A stretch of DNA of 64,000 nucleotides from Calothrix sp. NIES-2098 (GTDB lineage Bacteria; Cyanobacteriota; Cyanobacteriia; Cyanobacteriales; Nostocaceae). Position 1 is the first letter of the stretch, and every line of letters begins with the position of its first letter. Where the stretch lies: assembly GCA_002368175.1 (NCBI GenBank), contig AP018172.1, forward strand, positions 4,963,001 to 5,027,000. The letters run 5' to 3'. Position numbers and translations under genes: made by a program. A model generated the notes under the pieces. The model was not told where the DNA came from. It searched no databases and saw only the letters and a list, made by a program, of their open reading frames with translations. Shown here one piece after another: positions 8,805 to 18,491 of the stretch.

Positions 8805-9046
8805 GAAGCGTTCTCAACAATTGGATAAATCACATCATATCGTAAAGCCTCAACCGCAAATGCTAGAGCTGCTTGAATTGCTTCGCGTGTAAGTCGCGGG
8901 TGAGATTCTAAAATTTGTTCTGGAGTTTCACCAGCAGCTAATTTTTCTAAAATCAACTCAACGGTGATGCGTGTCCCAACAATCACAGGTTTCCCCATCA
9001 TTACCTTTGGATCGGATACAACCAATTGTTTCATCTGCTTTTGCAT
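8801..9046 (-). CDS. DUF433 domain protein (putative antitoxin)
   Basis: This is an 81-residue DUF433 protein with the family pattern VVSDPKVMMGKPVIVGTRI and a C-terminal helix-turn-helix-like part (LAAGETPEQILESHPRLTREAIQAAL). DUF433 proteins usually precede a DUF5615 partner, as here, and are thought to be the antitoxin and autoregulator. The ATG is at 9046. It ends within the start of the DUF5615 gene. The divergent upstream DNA carries a GC-rich Nostoc-type repeat. Confidence 0.87.
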   Translation of the reverse strand: MQKQMKQLVVSDPKVMMGKPVIVGTRITVELILEKLAAGETPEQILESHPRLTREAIQAALAFAVEALRYDVIYPIVENAS

Positions 9047-9090
9047 AGTTTTTGCTCTTTGCTTGCTTCTTCTATGATCGCACTAGCTCT

Positions 9091-9122
9091 AAGCGATGTC
9101 TACGACGGGCTACGCCTACGCA
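9091..9122. repeat. Short dispersed GC-rich repeat
   Basis: The segment AAGCGATGTCTACGACGGG followed by CTACGCCTACGC is a repeat word common between genes in Nostocales; related GTAGAC/CTACG words occur inside the URC4 reading frame at 36145-36199. It carries no gene. Confidence 0.45.
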
Positions 9123-9214
9123 CCCAACACTCCCAAAATTTCCCAAGGTGCGATCGCCTTTCAGACAACCTCAAACATAAAGCGATCACTACTATCTGTA
9201 GAGATAATGCAGGG

Positions 9215-10129
9215 TTAACTTATGCGCTTCTCCCAACAAAGAGGCAACTCAAAAGCATTTATCAATAATGGTTTATCGTAATCTCCAGTTCCTATAAATA
9301 TCTTACTTGGTTGCCAATCATCTAGCACTTTTTGTATGAGCTTTGTAGCTTGTGTTCTAACACTTGGACTTTTTTTGACCTTAAGACGCTCGTCATAAAA
9401 ATCACCTGAGTAGTGAAGATATTTGCTTTGACACAAATGAAGATTGCTTTGGTATATTAGTTTATCTCCTAGGGAAATGATGAGTGCCAATGATGGTTGG
9501 TTCGGATTTATATAGATTGAACAAGTTGAGTCAGTAGACCAGTCTGGATCTGTCATTTTTAAGGCAATCCCTTCTTTAACTGTTCTACTAAGTCCTTTAC
9601 CACAACAGGGACAACGTTCAACTGGAAGCGGTTCATTAATAATAGCTACTTTAATATTTTCTCCAAAATTATGAACTTCACGGAGAATTTCTTCTGCCCA
9701 ATACTCATAGTCACCTTCGAGGAGATGAAATATTCTCTCATACTCTATCTTCTCGTCAAACCACTGCATAACCAATCGCGCTGCATGGATGTGTTCATAA
9801 TTTCCATATGCGCTAACAGTAGCCAGAATCTTTGGTTTATCTTGCCTAGCTTCTGTGACAAAGCTTTCCCAAGAACTCTTAAATTCTTTAATCCTCTCCC
9901 TACCTAGTTCAGTATGCTTTACACGGTCATAAGCATCAGGTCTGTGATGTAGATCGTGATCTTGAACACACAAAACAGCGAGATTCTCATCAACGGTGTG
10001 AGATGGATCTTCATCAATATGATGCAAATGAAGACCGACACCCTCTTTTTTACAGACACAACATCTATATAAATTCCTTTTAAGCAAACGTTCTCTTTGC
10101 TCTTTTGAAGGATGCTTCCTTTTAGGCAA
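9215..10129 (-). CDS. HNH endonuclease domain protein
   Basis: This is about a 304-residue protein with an N-terminal HNH/zinc nuclease module: C23-C24-V-C26, then LHLHHID (34-39), then N49, C54 and a DHDLHHR segment (57-63). The remaining two thirds match no family I recognise, but contain a CPCC zinc knuckle and a C-terminal beta-rich part. The frame starts at a TTG at 10144, but a GGAGG at 10136-10140 sits 6 nt before an in-frame TTG at 10129, which is the best start. It may be a restriction or defence nuclease; there is no methylase or other partner beside it. Confidence 0.75.
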   Translation of the reverse strand: MPKRKHPSKEQRERLLKRNLYRCCVCKKEGVGLHLHHIDEDPSHTVDENLAVLCVQDHDLHHRPDAYDRVKHTELGRERIKEFKSSWESFVTEARQDKPKILATVSAYGNYEHIHAARLVMQWFDEKIEYERIFHLLEGDYEYWAEEILREVHNFGENIKVAIINEPLPVERCPCCGKGLSRTVKEGIALKMTDPDWSTDSTCSIYINPNQPSLALIISLGDKLIYQSNLHLCQSKYLHYSGDFYDERLKVKKSPSVRTQATKLIQKVLDDWQPSKIFIGTGDYDKPLLINAFELPLCWEKRIS

Positions 10130-10135
10130 CTGTAA

Positions 10136-10140
10136 CCTCC
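10136..10140 (-). promoter_or_regulatory. Shine-Dalgarno site selecting a TTG start
   Basis: GGAGG on the minus strand lies 6 nt upstream of TTG 10129-10127. There is no ATG near the HNH N-terminus, so this site decides the start of the gene. Confidence 0.6.
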
Positions 10141-10237
10141 ACAATAAGTATTAAAGATTTGTTGACAAATAGCCGCTATTTTTATTTGCATATTTGTCTT
10201 ATTTTATACATTTATTGCAAAGTTATATCAATGCAGA

Positions 10238-10258
10238 AGGCACGGTATTACCGTGCCT
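10238..10258. terminator. Palindrome downstream of chlH
   Basis: AGGCACGGTA (10238-10247) and TACCGTGCCT (10249-10258) form a perfect 10-bp stem, 25 bp past the chlH stop. There is no T tract on the minus side, so it may be a weak terminator, an mRNA 3'-end stabiliser or a repeat. Confidence 0.5.
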
Positions 10259-10283
10259 CTAATGTTATTAGTTATGTATCAAA

Positions 10284-13200
10284 CTAATCAATCCCTTCAA
10301 TTCGGTCTTCAACTTCTTGGTACAACTCGCGCAGGCGATTTAAATTTTCCTCGCTAGTCTCCCAATAACCGCGTCCATTCACTTCCAACAAAGTTGAGAC
10401 AACTTTGCGGAAAGAATGAGGATTAAGGTTCATCAACCGTTTTTGCATTTCTTCATCTTTGATGAAGGTTTCATTGGTATCTTCGTAAATCCAGTTATCC
10501 ACAGCGCCAGCTGTCGCACTCCAACCCATTGTGTTTACCAACCGCTTGGAGAGTTCGCGCACGCCTTCGTAACCGTGAGATAGCATTCCCTCGTACCATT
10601 TGGGATTTAATAATTTAGTACGAGCATCTAAGCGCACGGTTTCGGATAATGTCCGCACTTGAGCGTTAGCTGTGGTGGTGTCTGCAATGTAAGATGCTGG
10701 TGTTTTACCATCACCCCGCAGACTAGCTACCAGCTTGGTAGGATCTGAGTCGAAGTAGTGGGAAACGTCCGTTAAGCTAATCTCGGAAGAATCGAGATTT
10801 TGGAATGTCGCATCAGCAGTTTTCAAAGTGCTTTCAAAAATCTGCCGAGATTCGTCCATGATTCCGGGGTTATCGGAATTGAAGGCGAAGGATTTCCGCT
10901 TCAGGTACATTTCTTGTAATTCGGCTTCGCTATCCCAAGTGCTGTTTTCTACCGCCAAGTTAATATTTGACGAGTAGGAACCAGAAGCATTGGAGAAGAC
11001 GCGGGTAGCTGCTTGACGCAGGTTAATACCCATTTCCTCAGCTTGTTGCAAAGCGTGTTTGCGGACAAAGTTCATTTCTAAGGGTTCGTCTATCTCAGCC
11101 GCCATCTTCACCGCTTGATCTAGCAGGTTCATTTGATTGATGAACAAGTCGCGGAATACGCCAGAACAGTTGATGACAACGTCAATTCTCGGTCTGCCCA
11201 ACTCTTCTAAGGGTATCAATTCTAACTTGTTGACTCTTCCCAAGGCATCGGGAACGGGTCTGACACCAACCATCCACATGATTTGGGCTAGTGATTCCCC
11301 GTAGGTTTTGATGTTATCGGTTCCCCAAAGTACACAGGCGATGGTTTCCGGCCATTTACCGTCGTTTTCGGCTTTGTTTCTTGCCAATAGCCGATCCACA
11401 ACGATTTTCGCTGATTGTACCGCCGCAGTTGTGGGGATGGATTGGGGGTCAAGGGCGTGAATGTTCTTACCTGTGGGTAATACATCTGGGTTGCGGATAG
11501 GATCGCCACCGGGGCCAGGTAGGATGTATTCGCCTTCTAAGCCTTTGAGTAATCCACCGAGTTCGTTATCTGCACAAACTTGCTGCAAACAGAATTCCAA
11601 ATACTCAAATAGTGGTTTGAGGGCGGAGACTTCAACTTTGTTATAGCCAGCTTGATGTAATGATTCTACCCAAGGTTCTTTTTTGCCCATGTTGAAGAAA
11701 TTCAACCGGGAAACCAGGGAAACGCGACCTTCGGCGTCGGTTTGCTCTTTTACTAGGGCGCTGACTGCGGCGCGGGTGGCTAAGGTGATGTCTTGCAATA
11801 GCTGGACATCTTCTAAAATGCCTTTGTCGTTATTGTGGTAAATATCGTCAATGTTCCGCCCAATGCTGTTGGCGATAATGCGGGGTAAGCTGAGAATTTC
11901 TTCCTCTTGACGATCTAAGCTAGCGATGTTGACCAAAGTTGCGATCGCTTCTTCGGCTGTGGGTGGTTTACCAATAATATGCAATCCACAAGGTAACAAC
12001 CGGGATTCAATTTCCATCAGCTTGCGGTAAACGCTGCCAACTATATTATCCCGCTCATCTTCGGACATATCTTTGGCATCGGTTTCGGGCAAGTCGATAT
12101 CCTTATCCAGGTTTACCATCCGGCATTTATCCATGATGGAGTTAACAATGGGGATACCGCGTCCTGTGTCTTTCAGGGTTTGGTAAGAAGCAATCAATTC
12201 GCTGAGTTCTTTTAAACCCTTGTATAAACCAGCATTCTCAGCGGGTGGTGTCAGGTAGGAAATTGTCTCGGCATAGCTGCGGCGCTTGGCAATTGTCGCT
12301 TCGCTGGGGTTATTGGCTGCGTAGTAATACAGATTGGGAATTGTGCCAATTAGTTGGTCTGGATAACAATCACCAGACATCCCCATTTGCTTACCAGGCA
12401 TAAATTCCAGGGAACCGTGAGTACCGAAGTGCAGTACTGCATCAGCTTGCCAAACTTGCTCTAGGTAGGTGTAGTAAGCCGCAAAACCGTGGTGTGGACT
12501 AGCAGAACGGGAGAATAACAACCGCATCGGGTCGCCTTCATAACCAAAGGTAGGCTGAACACCGATGAAGACGTTACCGAAATGCTTACCGTAAATCAGC
12601 AGGTTTTGCCCATCGCTGTTGAGATGTCCGGGAGGTGCGCCCCAGTTTTCTTCTAGGCGTTGAGAGTAAGGTGTCAATGCTTCATATTCGGGCACTGACA
12701 TTTTATAGGCGATGTTAAGCTCTGGGCTAGCGTACTGTGCTTGAGCATCATGGATGACTTCTTGCATCAGCGCCTCGGCTGATTCCGGTAATTCCGGTAA
12801 ATCGTAGCCGTTATTCTTCAGGGCTTTCATCACCTCATAAATGGAACCGAACACGTCTAAATATGCGGCGGTACCCACATTCCCTTTATCAGGGGGGAAA
12901 CTGAAAACGGTAATGGCAACTTTTTTATCTAGTTTGGGTTTGCGGCGGAGATTTGCCCATTTTAACGCCCGTTTGGCGACTACTTCTACACGGTCTTGGA
13001 GTGCGATCGCTTTTCCGGTAGCACCATCTCTACCTGATAAAATGATCGGCTCAATTGCTCCATCCAATTCCGGTATGGCAATTTGCAAGGCTACTTGAAT
13101 TGGATGTAACCCTAATTCGCTATCCATCCACTCTTCGGTGGTTTGGAAGACTAAGGGTAAAGCTACCATGTAGGGACGATTTAACCGCTTGAGTGCGTCA

Positions 13201-14270
13201 ATCGCTTTGGGATGATCTTGTCTAGCGGGGCCGCCTACCAAAGCAAACCCAGTCAAAGAAATTACCGCATCTACTAAAGGTGTATTGGTAGTTGGTTCGT
13301 AAAAGTAAGCATCCACAGGCTTGGAGAAATCCAAACCACCCGCAAATACTGGTAGTACTTTTGCTCCCAGGGATTCTATCTCCTGGACGATCGCTACATA
13401 GTGAGCATCATCGCCTGTAACTAGGTGAGTACGTTGTAATACCAAACCCACACAGGGAGCTAAAGGATCTTTGAGATTCTTGGAGATATCCTTACGGGCT
13501 GTGTACCAATTGAGGTATTCTCTTACATCCTCAAACATACTCGGAGCCAGGGGATGCCAAATTCCCATATCGGGGTAAACCACTGGCGCTTCATAAGTTG
13601 TCGAGGGCAGATTGGCTTTATCTACACCTTTTAATACATATTTATCAGTCAGCATCAGCAAGAAGTTTTCCAGGTTTTCTGGCGAACCTCCTAGCCAATA
13701 CTGAAAACTCAGCATGAAATTGCGTGCATCTTGTGCTTTGTCCATTGGCAGAAACTTCAGCACTTGTGGCAAAGTCCGCAGCAATTTCAACATCCCGTCT
13801 TGGAAGCCCGCACCGGATTTTTCTTTGCGCTTCCGCATGAATTGCGCGATCGCACTTTTGGATTGACCCAATTGTGCCAGAGAAAAGCTGCCCATTTTGT
13901 TCAGGCGCATAACTTCCGGCATTGAGGGGAATACCACAGCTACGTCTAAGCGATCGCGGTGTGGTTCTACGGCGGCTACTACTTTCTGTGCTAAGTCCTC
14001 AATGAAAATCAGTGAGGCAATAAATATATTGGCACTCTCGATATCCCGCTTGAACTCCTCGTAGTTCTCTGAATCTCGGAGTTCCTCAATTAAGTACCCG
14101 CTAATTTCAATCGCAAGCGAGGGATGGTTAGCGTTGATGGTGCGAACAGCTTGCGACAATGCACTCTGGTACTGGGACTCAAGCACGACATAGACCACCT
14201 TGATTAAATTACGTCCGCGTAAATTATCAGGCGCAATATGTCTGATGGTGGACTTGACGTGGGTGAACAT
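10284..14270 (-). CDS. chlH: Magnesium chelatase subunit H (ChlH)
   Basis: This 1328-residue protein is full length for cyanobacterial ChlH. It binds protoporphyrin IX and, with the ChlI/ChlD AAA+ motor, inserts Mg2+ as the first committed step of chlorophyll synthesis. It has the ChlH N-terminal domain (residues about 15-170) and the large CobN/Mg-chelatase region (about 180-1310). Landmarks include HFGTHGSLEFMPGKQMGMSG, YYYAANNPSEA, WGTDNIKTYGE and NCSGVFRDLF. No frameshift is seen. It is transcribed alone, with a roughly 465-bp leader/promoter region upstream and a palindrome just past the stop. Confidence 0.98.
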   Translation of the reverse strand: MFTHVKSTIRHIAPDNLRGRNLIKVVYVVLESQYQSALSQAVRTINANHPSLAIEISGYLIEELRDSENYEEFKRDIESANIFIASLIFIEDLAQKVVAAVEPHRDRLDVAVVFPSMPEVMRLNKMGSFSLAQLGQSKSAIAQFMRKRKEKSGAGFQDGMLKLLRTLPQVLKFLPMDKAQDARNFMLSFQYWLGGSPENLENFLLMLTDKYVLKGVDKANLPSTTYEAPVVYPDMGIWHPLAPSMFEDVREYLNWYTARKDISKNLKDPLAPCVGLVLQRTHLVTGDDAHYVAIVQEIESLGAKVLPVFAGGLDFSKPVDAYFYEPTTNTPLVDAVISLTGFALVGGPARQDHPKAIDALKRLNRPYMVALPLVFQTTEEWMDSELGLHPIQVALQIAIPELDGAIEPIILSGRDGATGKAIALQDRVEVVAKRALKWANLRRKPKLDKKVAITVFSFPPDKGNVGTAAYLDVFGSIYEVMKALKNNGYDLPELPESAEALMQEVIHDAQAQYASPELNIAYKMSVPEYEALTPYSQRLEENWGAPPGHLNSDGQNLLIYGKHFGNVFIGVQPTFGYEGDPMRLLFSRSASPHHGFAAYYTYLEQVWQADAVLHFGTHGSLEFMPGKQMGMSGDCYPDQLIGTIPNLYYYAANNPSEATIAKRRSYAETISYLTPPAENAGLYKGLKELSELIASYQTLKDTGRGIPIVNSIMDKCRMVNLDKDIDLPETDAKDMSEDERDNIVGSVYRKLMEIESRLLPCGLHIIGKPPTAEEAIATLVNIASLDRQEEEILSLPRIIANSIGRNIDDIYHNNDKGILEDVQLLQDITLATRAAVSALVKEQTDAEGRVSLVSRLNFFNMGKKEPWVESLHQAGYNKVEVSALKPLFEYLEFCLQQVCADNELGGLLKGLEGEYILPGPGGDPIRNPDVLPTGKNIHALDPQSIPTTAAVQSAKIVVDRLLARNKAENDGKWPETIACVLWGTDNIKTYGESLAQIMWMVGVRPVPDALGRVNKLELIPLEELGRPRIDVVINCSGVFRDLFINQMNLLDQAVKMAAEIDEPLEMNFVRKHALQQAEEMGINLRQAATRVFSNASGSYSSNINLAVENSTWDSEAELQEMYLKRKSFAFNSDNPGIMDESRQIFESTLKTADATFQNLDSSEISLTDVSHYFDSDPTKLVASLRGDGKTPASYIADTTTANAQVRTLSETVRLDARTKLLNPKWYEGMLSHGYEGVRELSKRLVNTMGWSATAGAVDNWIYEDTNETFIKDEEMQKRLMNLNPHSFRKVVSTLLEVNGRGYWETSEENLNRLRELYQEVEDRIEGID

Positions 14271-14735
14271 GCAGATAGGCTCCTTTGATGCGCGTTCTCT
14301 ACTAGAAGTTCATCACGGCTGATATTGCCGTTTGTAACTTCGACTTAATTTAGCAATATGAATTTTTTTTATCAGAAAACGCTTACCAAATGGTGATTTT
14401 GTCGTCTAACTGACACAAATCGATAAACATAATGAAATATTTCTTTGCAGATATTGCTTTTAGCTATGAGTGTTTGCTACACTGAATTGTTAAAAAATGT
14501 AAACTAAAGAACTAGCAGTACTAATTTTTTATGGTTGAAATGCTTGCTATTTAACCATAGAGGAATATTATTATTATCATTTGAGATCGCTATTTTTCAT
14601 ACCAACTACTGTTTTTTCAGTAAGACAAGCCCACAGAGAATAGATAATTGTAGTCTGTGGTACAGATTAGATTTTTATCTAAAAAGTATTACTAAAACTG
14701 GAATTGCATTTCCTTGTAAGCGATCGCCAAAATAT
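14271..14735. other. Intergenic region upstream of chlH
   Basis: This is AT-rich DNA between the chlH start and the decayed gene at 14736. It must hold the chlH promoter and 5' leader, but no regulator box could be assigned with confidence. An open frame on the + strand (14535-14774) has no protein-like character and overlaps the pseudogene end. Confidence 0.5.
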
Positions 14736-15337
14736 CTAACCTTCCCACGCCATCCAAATCAACATTCCCAATAGTTTTTCCACTGGGGGAACGGTATAAT
14801 CATTCAAATCAATACTTAGTGTTTGCCCTTCTAATTTCAAAAATCGCCAAGCCGTACCACTGCTGACGCTTCCATAAATAGTTTTAATTGGGATATTATT
14901 AGCTTTATTAAATTTTTGTGCCGCAATTATTTCTGCTGCACATTGTCCTAAACCTGATTTTAAATCGCCTTTTTTTGCTTTAATAATTACAATTACAGGA
15001 GCTTCTATAAATATTTATTCGGGTGAACGGCTAATTAAAAAATCACAGACTCCACTTAAACCTAAATCCAGCGAGACGGTAAAATCTTCACCCGAAAACA
15101 AGCTGATTTTGCGTTCAAGTATTTTCCGCACTTCTACAAGAATAGAACTAATAATCAATTCTGAACGAGCTTTTTCCGAACCAGTTACAGTTGCTAGCGG
15201 TAATCCTTCGCTTAAAGCTTCTTTGAGGTAAGGGCTAGGTTCTACAGAGTGAGTTTTGGGTAAAACTTTCCGTTTTCAATGATAGTTAAGTTAAATTCGC
15301 GTTTGAGTTTTGACAATGAGAAGTCGCTATAAGACAT
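14736..15337 (-). pseudogene. Decayed conserved cyanobacterial hypothetical gene
   Basis: Translation on the minus strand starts MSYSDFSLSKLKREFNLTII at the ATG at 15337. It shifts frame near 15265-15275 and continues as VEPSPYLKEALSEGLPLA, then EKARSELIISSILVEVRKI and GVCDFLISRSPE. It then meets an in-frame TAA at 15015-15017, where a CAA (Gln) codon would restore the frame, and resumes with APVIVIIKAKKGDLKSGLGQ and FLKLEGQTLSIDL to a TAG at 14736-14738. Joined, it gives about a 200-residue protein resembling a cyanobacterial hypothetical family with nuclease-like E-A-K spacing. Two independent lesions argue for a true pseudogene rather than a sequencing error. Confidence 0.75.
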
Positions 15338-15348
15338 GAGTAATAAGC

Positions 15349-16167
15349 TTACTGTGCTGGATTATTACCTACTTGCGCCTGTAAATGTTGAACTTGTTCA
15401 ATAGTTAAACCAGTGATATCTACTATTGTTTTAACATCTATACCTTTGTTAATCATTTTGATGGCAATTTCTTGAGCTTTTTGTTCTAAACCCTGTTCCA
15501 GACCCTGTTCCAGACCCTGTTCAAATCCTTCTTTCAGCCCTTCTTGCAAAATATCTTGATAGATAACAGATTCGCGCATAATATCACTCCGCAAAATTCT
15601 TTTAATGAGGTCTTTATTTAATACTAGCCCAGCTAAAACTGCTGTTGATGCAGCAATATTACTGCGAATGCGGGTGTCATTCATTGCTGCAATAACTTGG
15701 GCGACTTCTTCTAAAGTTCGCCTTCGATCGTCAGTTTGACTTAAAGTTGCAAAAGGTAACAAACCTGGAGAATTTAAAAATAGTTCCGTTGGTTGTTCCC
15801 AAAGTCGAATGACTTCAAATCTGTGCCGGGTATTCTCTAAGGCAAATTCCGTTTGATAAACTAGAGTAGAATCGCTTGGTTGTAAATAAATTACCACCTG
15901 ACGCATCCGTTTTTGGGGAAAACGCCGATACACGCGCAGGCGATAATCAGCCATGCGAAAGGGAATATCGGCTTTAGGTACAGTTTGGAATTCGAGATGG
16001 AGAACAAGTTCATCCGACTGCAACAAAATTAATGCATCGGCGCGGATGGGTTCGAGAGATAATTCCGATGGACTCAGTTCCGTAAGTGTAATTGGTTGAC
16101 CGAGTAACCAAGTTGCAAAGTCACTGGAAAATGATTCGGCAAGAAATTTGCAGACCTTATCAAACAT
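15349..16167 (-). CDS. Rpn/PDDEXK family putative nuclease
   Basis: This is about a 272-residue protein of the Rpn family (recombination-promoting nuclease / PD-(D/E)XK transposase-like, abundant in cyanobacteria). The N-terminal nuclease-like domain has the family opening (FDKVCKFLAESFSSDFATWLLG) and the core strands RADALILL and LVLHLEFQT. The C-terminal part contains a GLEQ tetrapeptide repeat (about 216-230) from a 12-bp DNA tandem repeat and a helix MINKGIDVKTIVDITGL typical of the family. The start is the ATG at 16167; a TTG three codons upstream is less likely. It sits 11 bp from the pseudogene start. Confidence 0.82.
   Translation of the reverse strand: MFDKVCKFLAESFSSDFATWLLGQPITLTELSPSELSLEPIRADALILLQSDELVLHLEFQTVPKADIPFRMADYRLRVYRRFPQKRMRQVVIYLQPSDSTLVYQTEFALENTRHRFEVIRLWEQPTELFLNSPGLLPFATLSQTDDRRRTLEEVAQVIAAMNDTRIRSNIAASTAVLAGLVLNKDLIKRILRSDIMRESVIYQDILQEGLKEGFEQGLEQGLEQGLEQKAQEIAIKMINKGIDVKTIVDITGLTIEQVQHLQAQVGNNPAQ
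15489..15530. repeat. 12-bp tandem repeat inside the Rpn-like gene
   Basis: About three copies of the 12-mer CCCTGTTCCAGA encode the GLEQ repeats of the Rpn-like protein on the minus strand. Copy number in such coding repeats often varies between strains. Confidence 0.65.
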
Positions 16168-16267
16168 AGCCTGCAATTATATCAGTAGTATTGTACCTGT
16201 AACCAAGGAACGAATGAGGTAATATTTGCCTCTTGACTAATAGTGTCTAACTCTTCACCATTAACTC

Positions 16268-17551
16268 ATGACTCCAGTAGATATTCTTATTCTCTCCAAT
16301 GGCCCTGGGGAAGTTACAACCTGGGTACGTCCAGTAGTTAAGGCATTACGGCAACAATTGGGCGAAGATCGCTCTTTAGTCAGGATTTCTGTAGTTTTAT
16401 CTCCTTGTCCTAATGCTAGCGGTAAAGAAGCGGCGATCGCACTTTCTTACCCAGAAGTAGATAGGGTTCAAGCAGCTGAGCATTTTTGGCAATTTTTACT
16501 CTGGGGAAAAACTGCTGATAATTGGGATTGGAGAAGTCACGGAGTAGTGGTTTTTCTGGGCGGGGATCAATTTTTTCCTGTAGTTATTGGTAAAAAACTC
16601 GGCTACAGCACAGTGATTTACGCCGAATGGGATGCGCGCTGGCACAGTTTGATTGACCGCTTTGGCGTAATGACAGCGAAAGTTGCTGAACGCATTCCCC
16701 AAAAATACGCTCACAAATTTACTGTGGTTGGGGATTTGATGCTAGAGGCTAAGAGTGATTCGTCCTTAACAAATTACCAAGGACAAATGACAGAAATAAT
16801 TGGTATATTACCTGGTTCCAAAGCCGCCAAGTTATCTCAAGGTGTACCGTTAACATTAGCGATCGCAGAATACATCAAAACCAAAAGACCTCAAACTAAG
16901 TTTGTCATTCCTGTAGCGCCGACTTTGGATTTAAAAACCTTAGCTAGTTTTGCCGATCCCCAAAAAAACCCTTTTGTTGAAACCTTTGGTTTTAGTGGTG
17001 CTTCCTTAATTTTCCCAGATGGCGATAAACAACAGCCAATACTCAAAACAGCTAATGGTTTAACTGTGGAACTGTGGCAAGAATCGCCCGCCTATCAATT
17101 ATTATCTCAATGTCGTATCTGCTTAACAACAGTTGGAGCTAATACCGCCGAACTCGGTGCTTTAGCCGTACCAATGCTTGTTTTGCTACCTACCCAACAA
17201 CTGGACGCCATGCGATCTTGGGATGGTTTACCGGGATTGTTAGCTAATTTACCAGGTATAGGTTCGAGCTTCGCCAAAATTATCAACTGGTTATTCCTTA
17301 GACGCAAAGGTTTATTAGCTTGGCCAAATATCTGGGCACAAGAAGAAATAGTACCCGAACTAGTAGGACATCTCCAGCCGCAAGATATTGGCGAAATGGT
17401 ATTAGATTTACTAGCTCATCCCGAAAAATTAGCGCAAATGCAACTCAAACTCCGCAATGTTAGAGGTGAAGCAGGGGCAGCGCAGAAGTTAGCCACTTTG
17501 GTTAAAGAAGAAATAGATAAGAGCCATTTGTCAAGAGTCCAGAGTCAATAG
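16268..17551 (+). CDS. Lipid-A-disaccharide synthase-related protein
   Basis: This is a 427-residue protein related to LpxB, the GT19-type lipid A disaccharide synthase, of a branch found in cyanobacteria besides the true LpxB. The N-terminal Rossmann half starts DILILSNGPGEVTTWV. The second half has the UDP-sugar-type signatures GILPGSKAAKL and LTTVGANTAELGAL, then VPMLVLLPTQ. The protein is probably cytosolic or membrane-peripheral. The reaction is not established: the relation to LpxB is by sequence, while the sugar donor and acceptor are unknown. It stands alone, convergent with the small membrane protein at 17566. Confidence 0.82.
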   Translation: MTPVDILILSNGPGEVTTWVRPVVKALRQQLGEDRSLVRISVVLSPCPNASGKEAAIALSYPEVDRVQAAEHFWQFLLWGKTADNWDWRSHGVVVFLGGDQFFPVVIGKKLGYSTVIYAEWDARWHSLIDRFGVMTAKVAERIPQKYAHKFTVVGDLMLEAKSDSSLTNYQGQMTEIIGILPGSKAAKLSQGVPLTLAIAEYIKTKRPQTKFVIPVAPTLDLKTLASFADPQKNPFVETFGFSGASLIFPDGDKQQPILKTANGLTVELWQESPAYQLLSQCRICLTTVGANTAELGALAVPMLVLLPTQQLDAMRSWDGLPGLLANLPGIGSSFAKIINWLFLRRKGLLAWPNIWAQEEIVPELVGHLQPQDIGEMVLDLLAHPEKLAQMQLKLRNVRGEAGAAQKLATLVKEEIDKSHLSRVQSQ

Positions 17552-17565
17552 TCATGAGAATTTTC

Positions 17566-17952
17566 TCATTCCGAAGAACTTCCATCTCTTCGCCCTAGCT
17601 CATAAATACCAGAACCGATACAAGCAAGTATACCCGTGCTGATTCCCCAACTAGGGCCTAAACTGATTTCCAAACCCCAGTGAACTAAAGCACCTGCTAT
17701 CAAAAAAGGCACAATACTAAAAAGTGAAGCGTAAAAAGCGTTTTGGGATTCTCTAGCTTTGCGAGTTCGTTCAAATTCTGTTTGACTAGTATAAAGCGAT
17801 CGCTCGGCAAAGTTAAACCACCGATTTAGTTGCTCAATTACCCATTCACTCAGTGGGGAAAAAGCTAAGTATAGCGCCAAAGACCACAAACTCGCTCCTG
17901 CGATCGCAATTGTGTCCAATTCAAAGTGGAAAGGCCAAATATCTGTCAGCAT
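17566..17952 (-). CDS. Conserved cyanobacterial membrane protein
   Basis: This is about a 128-residue protein of unknown function. Two hydrophobic segments (about 13-32, LDTIAIAGASLWSLALYLAF; and 77-118 as one or two helices, FSIVPFLIAGALVHWGL and ISTGILACIGSGIYEL) flank a polar amphipathic stretch with TEFERTRKARESQNAF. The frame continues to 18012, with TTG and GTG codons near its end, but the ATG at 17952 is preferred. No operon partners are seen. Confidence 0.68.
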   Translation of the reverse strand: MLTDIWPFHFELDTIAIAGASLWSLALYLAFSPLSEWVIEQLNRWFNFAERSLYTSQTEFERTRKARESQNAFYASLFSIVPFLIAGALVHWGLEISLGPSWGISTGILACIGSGIYELGRRDGSSSE

Positions 17953-18491
17953 AGTTTGTCGGAGTCTTGCAAAGGCACACTTTTCGCTATAACGCTTTGT
18001 TATAGATACCAAATTAATCTTTTAAATAAATTAAATTAACAGCCTTTTGCCGGATTGACAACTCTCTTCAGGGTAAATTATCTCAGCCAAAACTTTATTT
18101 TTAACTCTAATGTATTAATTAGCATACCAAGTTCATCCGTAAAAACTAGCATAAATATTCACTACTAAAAATTATTTAATCCGTAATTACTAGCTAAACA
18201 CTATGCTAATTAGCGACTATACTTGTCTACTGAAATGTATTAAAAATCCTGACCACATCTGATTTTTCGGTTATTGATTTCAATAGCTAATTAGATAAAT
18301 TTGACAGTTTTAAAAGCATTATATTGTTAGCTAGATAACTTGACATGGTAATATGGACGAGCTAAATATTTCCATGTTCCCACTATTGATATATCAATAA
18401 TCAAGTAGCTTTCATCAAAGCTTTTCAAACAGATTAAACTGAAGTTTTCCAGCAATTTACTGATAATTTTATTGAAATGAGGAATAAAAAA
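17953..18491. other. AT-rich intergenic region
   Basis: About 540 bp of strongly AT-rich DNA separates the small membrane protein from the divergent M23 peptidase gene. Nothing coding or structured was recognised with confidence; a 60-codon minus frame at 18327-18509 overlaps the M23 start and lacks protein character. Confidence 0.5.

Noticed and set aside
9026..9268. 80-codon + strand open frame between the DUF433 and HNH genes
   Set aside because: It consists largely of a Nostoc repeat word and the antisense of neighbouring genes.
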